Below, piece after piece: positions 60,701-64,000 of a stretch of 64,000 bases of DNA. Position numbers and translations under genes: made by a program. The notes under the pieces were generated by a model. The model did not search any database. It was not told the DNA's origin and was given only the letters and a program-made list of their open reading frames with translations. Origin of the DNA: Sipunculus nudus (lineage: Eukaryota; Annelida; Sipuncula; Golfingiida; Sipunculidae); contig CM049311.1 in the NCBI GenBank assembly GCA_026874595.1, forward strand, positions 32,319,176 to 32,383,175, given 5' to 3'. Numbering within the stretch: the stretch's first letter is position 1; each line of letters starts with the position of its first letter.

Positions 60701-63116
60701 GTTTCAATCTGATTATTGTTCGAATTTGCGTGTTGAATTTATTTAACATTTCATTTTCAAAATGGAACAATAAATTGAAATGAATTGAATTGACTTATTG
60801 CAGTCTCCAGCTTATCTGTGTGGGAAGATAGAGGAGGGAGATGAAGTGGTACAAGTTAACTACCAAGTCGTGGTGAGTCCTGTGTAATATATTACAATAC
60901 AAGAAGTATGGCACAAAAGTCTCACAGTAACATATATCCCAGGTTTGTATCACTTCATTTCAAATGAAGTAAAATGTCTATAGGCATAATGTGAACAAAG
61001 TTTATACCTCAAGTGACACCCACAGATAATCATACATGCTAGATAAGCTTTAAGTAGCTTGCTCTCAGTCCTCTTTATACATGTATGATATATGTGACTT
61101 TTCTACAGCACATTAATAGCATTCCATTTGTATATTTACATATCTGGTGTTAGTAAAATATATCCAAAACAAAAATAAATAATGTAGATCATGTTTCCAG
61201 AAGCATCTAGCTCTTTCATGATGAAATATTAATATGTAATTGATCTGACAAGTTACTCATAATAAAATTACCATACTCTGAAGTGATATTCAAAACAAAC
61301 TTAAAGCATTAAATGTGTCAGCAGAATATATATATACATATATATAGATTAGCTGTACACTATTCTTGATGCAAATCTGTGCAGCTCTCTGGTGCTTCAA
61401 GTGCTAAGAGCTGGTCATATTCAGGCAGGTACTGCCATCTGGTAGACGCAGTCAAAACTAAGTTTAAACTAAAGGCGTTGGTTATAGTCTGATATCACCT
61501 GACATCACTCAGGTAAATCAATTTCCTTTCAGTTGTGCACAGATATACCCAGGTATCCCCTGCTCAGTGGTAACCAGTATATTTGTTAACTAATGGAATC
61601 GGAGTGGTTAGCTATTTAAGTTCTGGATATGGGATATAATACAATTTGACCTTTCAGGTCCAGGATGGTTATGTTTATTGAGAAGATCAATGCTTTAGTC
61701 AAGGACAAAAGATTATCCCTTTGTCAGAATTTGTAAAATTGATATATTCTGATAACTTGTATACATATGTTGCCGTCCATTCGCTGGGTTGGCTAGAATA
61801 CAGACTCAGATAGTGGGAAAATACATTTATTGCGCAGGTCACACAACTGTGTCTCCAACAAAGAGACGTTTAGATTCTGTAAGAAACAATAACAATATTA
61901 AATAACAGTGCACAAATGGTATACATGTATAATAGAAGTAATGATTTTACATTGGGTTACATGATTTTCTATTAAACCATCTTTCAAAGAGTCTATGTAT
62001 TTAGAATGTAATTAAGTCCACGACGCAACATGTTCATTGTTCTTTCATCAGTACTCGTACATGAGGTAACCTTGAGGTTTGAACCCATAATAAAACTTTA
62101 TACAGAGACTAGATATTATAGTGCATAGCAATAGACTTAAAACAGACTTATAATAATTTAATGGATATAACAATTTATTAAACTCACCCTGTATTAGGAA
62201 TCTTTCCTTGGATAATAGTAACTCTATCCAGCACATACAAGATCGTCACTTGAATGTTAAACAAAGTAGCCAAGGTAAACATGTCACATGACCCAAACCA
62301 GCCTATGGGATCTAACCCGAATGTTGTTAAGGTTTAAACACAAGAACACCCTGTAAGTGGCAGTACCTTAGACCTTAATTATTGTAATCAAGAATACCCA
62401 GATGGCAGTTCTGCAGTTAGGAAATTATATGAATATCATTACAACGGTAACACATACATACATGCTTTTAATTCTCTTAAATATATACATATTCTGAAAT
62501 ATCTGGAACACACACACACACATATATATCCCTGAATATACACAGTCAAGAAAATCTGGAATATATACATACTCTTAAAAAAACATACCATGGTTAATTG
62601 AATATATTTGTACCTCAGAAAATCCCTAATATACACACACTTTAGAAAACTAAGAATATAATCAGATTTTAGAAGATCTGGAATATAGTCATACACCGAT
62701 TATACTTGATTATACTTGAACTAACTTTGATTATAAATCAAAAAACATGTTCAAGATAACCTAAAGAAACCCTTTTCTAGATAAACCTGAGTCTTAATAT
62801 TTATTTATTTATTTATAATTAAGTTTATATGTTTATATTATTTATGCCTGTAGGTTGGTTGGCAACTGAAAAAACTGGTAAATGCCTTGAAGAAAAACCC
62901 GAAGGAGGTTGCCTTGACTCTGAAGAAAAGACCTCGTCACGTCGTGTTTGGTCAGCAAGCCAACCGCCGTAAAATATCCAAGAAAATACAGCAAGCTACG
63001 TTTCCCAAAGCTGTTAAGCGTAGATCAAATAACCAGGATAAAAATGTGCGGTCCCCGCTAACTGATCTGCTCCGGACGACAACACTGCCCCCACCATCTG
63101 AACCTTTTAACGAGAG
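33668..63116 (+). CDS. cnk: CNK/CNKSR scaffold protein, N-terminal part (8 exons, gene runs off the window)
   Basis: Joined coding exons are 33668-33743, 45658-45821, 51768-51964, 54336-54462, 55106-55222, 59975-60034, 60804-60872 and 62854-63116: 1073 nt, about 357 residues, with no stop. All introns are GT-AG and every phase matches. Domain order is SAM (about residues 14-80), CRIC (about 81-188) and PDZ (about 208-290), then a basic tail rich in K/R. This order is diagnostic of connector enhancer of KSR. Telling segments are SWDVTQVAEWLKGLDD, ELGMHIHSSYNG and VGWQLKKLVNALKKNP, close to the vertebrate CNKSR2 SAM and PDZ. Family role: scaffold at the plasma membrane coupling Ras/receptor signalling to RAF-MAPK. 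The start ATG at 33668 has a good context (ACCATGG), and an in-frame TGA lies 36 nt upstream. The last exon ends in phase 2 with a GTAAGT donor, so the PH domain and C-terminus should lie beyond 64000. Introns are 11.9, 5.9, 2.4, 0.64, 4.8, 0.77 and 2.0 kb. Confidence 0.95.
34830..35350. repeat. GGACTC/GACTCA minisatellite
   Basis: 35165-35345 consists of degenerate about 18 bp units (GACTTGGACTCAAACCTAAA) arranged in a larger about 70 bp unit containing CTCAAAGATG.TGGACTTGG. A looser start is visible at 34833-34890. In cnk intron 1. Confidence 0.85.
36505..36605. repeat. 34 bp minisatellite, three copies
   Basis: Three units of TTTATGGTAGCCCTGGGTAG and TTTGTTTGCATG, with small differences. 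Confidence 0.9.
36800..37165. repeat. degenerate GACAAAATGT minisatellite
   Basis: At least eight loosely spaced copies of (G/A)ACAAAATG(T) with CACAACAAAA variants at about 20 bp steps. This explains the long minus-strand ORFs at 36862-37305, which I do not regard as genes. Confidence 0.6.
38647..39060. mobile_element. reverse copy of the 27581-28089 element
   Basis: Begins AAAAGGGGCCTAATCACCTA and runs through GAATTAACA, TTTGTACCTGCC, CAGTTTGCTTACTCC and CATGACAAGGAGT blocks in reverse order to 27.6-28.1 kb. Confidence 0.6.
39173..39290 (-). repeat. terminus of the CCATCGCATAAGCTCAC family
   Basis: TTTAGCAAACCTGTGAGC, then TTATGCGATGGTGTGGTG and repeated GTCGTCCGT. It is the reverse complement of 14400-14520. 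The rest of the element is not present downstream. Confidence 0.7.
39858..40405 (+). pseudogene. LINE (non-LTR retrotransposon) relic: C-terminal part of reverse transcriptase
   Basis: Broken frames give LD(stop)C-type sequence then QLQHIQNMAARILTG, then LHCLPVEQQMKVLVLTLVYK and CLYGLAP, then FSMAGLIIFIYIPHNL. These correspond in order to the family's LDYCNALL, LQRxQNAAARL, LxWLPVxxRxxFKxLxLxxKxLxGxAP and FSVAGPxxWNSLP blocks. Stops and frameshifts show it is dead. Within it a 55 bp segment is present three times (39956, 40011, 40066). In cnk intron 1. Confidence 0.8.
40551..40999 (+). mobile_element. MITE with GGGCCCAATCACCTA termini, copy 2
   Basis: Left end AAAGGGCCCAATCACCTATT; right end GTGAAAGGGCACCTCTAA. 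Internal blocks match 6221-6697 in reverse orientation and 47822-48276 directly. The TTAA flanks are mutated here. Confidence 0.75.
41000..41820. other. no gene seen
   Basis: cnk intron 1: AT-rich, with G-runs at 41537-41554 and 41726-41734; no recognisable element. Confidence 0.5.
41820..42085 (+). repeat. dispersed repeat, copy 2
   Basis: Matches 22290-22500 block by block: ACCAAGGGATCATTATACTT, CAGGTTTGCTTTTCCACAG, CAGTGTAAACCTGATTCTGC and GCATGCAAAAAGAACTGAA. Confidence 0.7.
43040..43620 (+). repeat. old copies of the AAGGTCAAATC repeat family
   Basis: Blocks GAAAACTGATGACTTTGGCCT, CTGAAAGGTCAAATCTATGG, ACACCATTTGTTTCAAC and a G-run at 43585-43599. Similar to 8.9-9.1, 56.5-57.1 and 58.76-58.93 kb. 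Confidence 0.55.
44740..44850 (-). repeat. dispersed repeat, partial inverted copy 3
   Basis: GGAAAGGTGAAAATTTCAAAG and ATCATGATCCCTGT, reverse complement of the start of the 22290 repeat. A long minus-strand ORF (44390-44821) overlaps it; the ORF has no recognisable domain. Confidence 0.5.
44920..45330 (+). repeat. three tandem units, each with a perfect DR1 motif
   Basis: AGGTCA-N-AGGTCA at 44996-45008, 45118-45130 and 45261-45273 (spacing 122 and 143). Each is followed by CAC(A/C)AG(A/G)CT and GTGGTG. The same family, inverted, is at 16692-17055. Confidence 0.85.
45658..45821 (+). CDS. cnk: cnk coding exon 2 (rest of SAM domain)
   Basis: Starts after TTTTCAG and ends before GTAAAC; enters in phase 1 and leaves in phase 0. 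It encodes GLDDSLAGFLQAF, then KRLLILTNGDLEKLGVQKLG, then HQEMIMQAIELLCNL. The LGV..LGHQ.....I..L motif is the C-terminal SAM helix, a protein-interaction surface in CNK. Read-through past the donor reaches a stop at about 45900, so the splice is needed. Confidence 0.95.
45906..46200 (+). mobile_element. tRNA-derived SINE candidate
   Basis: Pol III promoter pieces in tRNA-like spacing: box-A-like TGGCAAAGGTG (45923-45933) and an exact box B GGTTCGATTCC (45959-45969), followed by ...CGTAGCCTC. The downstream body of about 200 bp contains GGGTACCACATTAAGTGTCA and TGCTTGCCCTAGGGACC. The cloverleaf does not close properly (acceptor stem unpaired), so I do not call a functional tRNA. In cnk intron 2. 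Confidence 0.6.
46200..47820. other. no gene seen
   Basis: cnk intron 2, AT-rich; no element or conserved ORF recognised. Confidence 0.5.
47822..48276 (+). mobile_element. MITE with AAAGGGCC... termini, copy 3, TTAA flanks
   Basis: Left TTAAAAAGGGCCATATCATA, right AGGTGAATGGGCACCTTTAA; TTAA at both edges. The interior matches 40551-40999 (ACTAAAGGTAATCC, TGTGGATATCAC, CATCTGGCAGCAAGTCAG). Confidence 0.8.
49759..50841. mobile_element. 1083 bp DNA transposon with 7 bp target duplication, nested in copy A
   Basis: Termini CAAGGAGTTTACAGG and, at the right, CCTGTAAACTCCTTG are perfect inverted repeats for 15 bases and imperfect for about 28. The flanking direct repeat is ATCACAG (49752-49758 and 50842-50848). 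Copy B (about 58540) and copy C (about 25180, minus) both keep the uninterrupted GCATCACAGTATC, an empty-site proof of insertion. GC is higher than the surroundings. CA...TG ends with a 7 bp duplication do not fit the usual 8 bp of hAT; P-type or Dada-type elements, or a mutated 8 bp site, are options. Confidence 0.85.
50089..50583 (-). pseudogene. two exon-like segments inside the 1083 bp element
   Basis: Minus strand. Segment 1 is 50583-50425 (53 codons, MTGIMNAQMVCFVKNYAQQ ... TYAVIHDGRL), ending at a consensus donor CTG|GTAAGT. Segment 2 begins at 50294 after AAATTTTTAG and is open to about 50101 (MTFILMDNSEPLSALS...). The direct join is out of frame by one base and stops after four codons. 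It may be a decayed transposon gene, a captured host fragment, or chance. No family recognised. Confidence 0.3.
51070..51677 (+). mobile_element. second 3'-end fragment of the hairpin-CTTGTT class
   Basis: Ends CAGCTGAGCGCCGTGACCC then ATAGGTCCCTTGTT at 51677, similar to the ends at 51068 and 58762. The body is very AT-rich and not clearly alignable to copy B. Contains TATGAATATGAATATGAATA and a palindromic TTCATGAATGCATTCATGAA. Confidence 0.45.
51768..51964 (+). CDS. cnk: cnk coding exon 3 (first half of CRIC domain)
   Basis: Acceptor TTGTTCCAG, donor GTAGGT; enters in phase 0 and leaves in phase 2. Begins QYDLDRENLQSLALKL and ends LGCKDLVCWLDR, matching the start of the CRIC domain (conserved region in CNK), including the W-L-D-R-x-P-F junction completed in the next exon. 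Confidence 0.93.
52536..52690 (+). repeat. dispersed repeat with CTCAAAATGAACCTCTTCC, copy 1
   Basis: ACCAGAGGTCATTTCTGCTC, GAACCTCTTCCAGTG, GCTGTGGGACAGCTGGGA, CTTGTCTCAACTGTCAAA and TTTCACATGC align with 59106-59250. In cnk intron 3. Confidence 0.75.
52795..52990. other. GC-richer segment of unknown origin
   Basis: Stands out from the AT-rich intron by composition (GCGGTCAAGACCTCAGCCCT, GGGAGCCGTAGAGGGCGCC). An ORF of 143 residues covers it, but no motif is recognised on either strand. It could be a fragment of an older element or a captured sequence. Confidence 0.3.
53060..53570 (+). mobile_element. older, diverged fragment of the copy A/B transposon
   Basis: Matches the interior of copies A and B in order: CTGCCTAATATCAAAACCAC, TTGAAGCTAGAGAGCC, ACCTTAAATTTTGCCC, GGCACGTTTTTTTCCTG and AGAGTAGCTTTTATT, with many substitutions and no ends. 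In cnk intron 3. Confidence 0.7.
54336..54462 (+). CDS. cnk: cnk coding exon 4 (CRIC domain)
   Basis: Acceptor TTTCAG, donor GTAAGT; enters in phase 2 and leaves in phase 0. Encodes PPFDTGDNYSHCRNKVVTWG then KDLIALAQVDNP. The WLDR|PPF join reproduces the CNK family motif exactly. Confidence 0.92.
55106..55222 (+). CDS. cnk: cnk coding exon 5 (end of CRIC, start of PDZ)
   Basis: 117 nt, phase 0 at both ends, acceptor TTTGACAG, donor GTGAGT. Encodes CKELMDFCDSLIQDSRDPL then AYLELTTIRKRPEEEL. The AYLELTTI segment aligns with the first PDZ strand of CNKSR proteins (AHLEVIQLANI in vertebrates). Confidence 0.92.
55400..55770 (+). repeat. CAAAGGTCAAGGCCACAG repeat, two units
   Basis: ACCCTATTGATTTTGAGGTCA...GTCAAAGGTCAAGGCCACAG at about 55570-55616 and ACCCTATTGAGTTCGAGGTCAAAGGTCAAGGCCACAG at about 55708-55745. 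It opens with AAGTTGCAGGAGGGGATATA. In cnk intron 5. Confidence 0.65.
56430..57139 (+). repeat. tandem AAGGTCAAATCTGCC repeats
   Basis: About four units of 120-190 bp with CACTCATTGTTC/CCAATTGTTCCTACC, AAAATCTC(A/G)GA, TGGTGACCTTGA and CTTCAAGGTCAAATCTGCC. Interrupted on the right by copy B; the series resumes at 58763-58930. Confidence 0.75.
57140..58762 (+). mobile_element. hairpin-ended transposon, copy B (complete, about 1.62 kb)
   Basis: The same 5' hairpin (57142-57170, arms AGCTCAG/CTGAGCT and TGACT/AGTCA) and 3' end ACCATGGGTCCCTTGTT as copy A. Few differences over the shared length, so a young insertion. It contains the undisturbed ATCACAG site. Sits in cnk intron 5 within an older tandem repeat, with no clean target duplication visible. 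Confidence 0.85.
59106..59260 (+). repeat. dispersed repeat with CTCAAAACGAACCTCTTCC, copy 2
   Basis: Second copy of the block at 52536-52690. In cnk intron 5. Confidence 0.75.
59340..59565. repeat. interspersed repeat with TTCGCGA-like motifs, copy 2
   Basis: CATATTCGCGAGGCTGAAAT, TTCATTATCGTGATTGCACC, ATTCCCGAGGGTTTAATATT and GCGAATATCGCGAAATTAAA match the blocks at 4010-4450. In cnk intron 5. Confidence 0.7.
59975..60034 (+). CDS. cnk: cnk coding exon 6 (PDZ carboxylate-binding loop region)
   Basis: A 60 nt micro-exon, phase 0 at both ends, between TTTTCAG and GTAAGT. Encodes GMHIHSSYNGTHTIGGIKDE. ELGM spans the exon 5/6 junction and takes the place of the GLGF loop of PDZ domains, as in vertebrate CNKs (GLGM). 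Confidence 0.92.
60804..60872 (+). CDS. cnk: cnk coding exon 7 (PDZ)
   Basis: 69 nt, phase 0 at both ends, acceptor TTATTGCAG, donor GTGAGT. Encodes SPAYLCGKIEEGDEVVQVNY plus QVV. The I..GDEVxQVN motif is the conserved PDZ core of CNK proteins. Confidence 0.93.
62440..62700. repeat. degenerate minisatellite with CTGGAATATATACATAC units and a CA run
   Basis: Units of about 32 bp (TCTGGAATATATACATACTC, CCTGAATATACACAGTC, CTAATATACACACACTTTAG) repeat with variation. A short (CA)n(TA)n run sits at 62510-62528. In cnk intron 7, just before exon 8. Explains the minus-strand ORF there. Confidence 0.6.
62854..63116 (+). CDS. cnk: cnk coding exon 8 (end of PDZ and basic linker)
   Basis: Acceptor ATGCCTGTAG, donor GTAAGT, enters in phase 0 and leaves in phase 2. 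Begins VGWQLKKLVNALKKNPKEVA then LTLKKRPRH, closing the PDZ. It is followed by about 55 residues rich in K, R, Q and P with a TTLPPPSEP segment. The linker is not recognisable as a domain; in the family the next large domain is a PH domain, which is outside the window. Confidence 0.93.
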
Positions 63117-64000
63117 GTAAGTCTGAGTTCTTGTGTCCTCTGCAGCGTAAAGAATGTTTGATGCTGCATGATAATTGTCTCATTGGCTGAGTCATGTGAC
63201 TGTTATGTGATGCACATGTATGTGTTATCATTGTCACTGTTATAGTAGTGTTTAATTGAATTGTAACTTGGGATAGATCTTTATTATAATGTAAATTAAC
63301 ATTGTGGAATAAAAATTAGAAATCTTTGATTATTTTCATCAGTCCACTAAATTTTAAACATACCAGTTTGTGATTACTGTTCCCACTTTAATAGTATTAA
63401 TACCAGTCAGTTCCTGCAACCATCAGTCATATTAATTAAACTATGTCCTTTAAATCTTCAAAATAAATTAATGGACCATGATTGGCTGTAATGTCTAATA
63501 TTCATTATTACATCAGTGTAATTATATATATATATAATGCTCTTTCTTTGTCTCTTATGTTCACTATAAAATTGACTTGGTGTCCTATATCCTTTGGAAG
63601 GGGTTCAAATATCACTTCTTTATGACTATTATCATGGTTAATTCTATAGCAGTTTGCCCATGTCAATAGCCCTTAAAGATAAAAGTCTTTGCTGCAGACT
63701 CACAGTTATAATACCAGCATATAATGTAAATGTGATTATATTATATTTTTTGCATAAATTTTGTCAAAATTTTGTAAAATGTTTATAATTTTAATATTTT
63801 GTACAAACACTTATTTGCATAATTTATATCATAATAGGAAGTATGAATTTATAACTTTTCTGAATAGAAGTATCAGAATTTCCAATTATGGTGATCAATT
63901 ATGTTGTTAGGAAATGATTAAATACATGTGTACAAATATAAAAAAAAGGGAAAGAAAGATAGTTTCTGAGTTTGTGTGGTAATGATGATTTGAAAATGTT
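63117..64000 (+). other. start of cnk intron 8
   Basis: Begins GTAAGTCTGAG; AT-rich, with a short (TA)n at about 63523-63536. No acceptor followed by a CNK-like open frame is seen before the window ends. Confidence 0.6.

Noticed and set aside
1-64000. CRISPR arrays, bacterial operons, phage or IS elements
   Set aside because: The DNA is clearly eukaryotic: spliced genes, SINE/LINE/MITE remnants. Direct repeats here are satellites without the spacer pattern of CRISPR.

Overview
This is animal nuclear DNA, AT-rich, intron-rich and full of transposable elements. Two protein-coding genes can be supported, both by exon joins that keep frame across GT-AG introns. The long G/C homopolymers and the GTCCGTCCGTCC-type and TGACCTTGACCT-type repeats resemble those I know from bivalve mollusc genomes. 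A lophotrochozoan, probably a bivalve, is my best guess; the species cannot be told from the sequence.

Layout. 1-15 kb: no gene, but a dense patchwork of repeats. These include a rolling-circle-like element with a 317-336 bp tandem array (1-1795), small terminal-inverted-repeat elements (2731-2892, 6221-6697, 7205-7740) and further arrays at 9.1-14.7 kb. 20.5-31.7 kb, minus strand: a 434-residue ankyrin-repeat/SOCS-box protein in two coding exons (28482-28267 and 21556-20468), with a likely 5' UTR exon near 31.62-31.75 kb. Its 6.7 kb intron holds a second array element and a 3 kb inverted transposon copy. 31.8-33.6 kb: very AT-rich spacer between head-to-head genes. 33.67 kb to beyond the right edge, plus strand: the first eight coding exons of a CNK/CNKSR scaffold gene (SAM, CRIC and PDZ domains), with introns of 0.6-11.9 kb filled with repeats.

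Function. The SOCS-box protein is expected to be a substrate receptor of a Cullin-5/Elongin-BC ubiquitin ligase. CNK is expected to be a membrane scaffold linking receptor/Ras signalling to RAF. Nothing here shows that the two work together; they share only a divergent intergenic region.

Most notable non-genic structures: (a) tandem arrays carrying a near-perfect palindrome AGGTGGCGCCACCT, which is two overlapping CTCF-core-like motifs, and others carrying ladders of nuclear-receptor half-sites (DR0/DR1/DR2); (b) three element ends with a hairpin followed by CTAG-T, like Helitron 3' ends; (c) a 1083 bp element with CAAGGAGTTTACAGG inverted termini and a 7 bp target duplication, proven by two empty sites in this same window; (d) two similar 1.6 kb transposon copies in cnk introns, with an inverted relative in the neighbouring gene.
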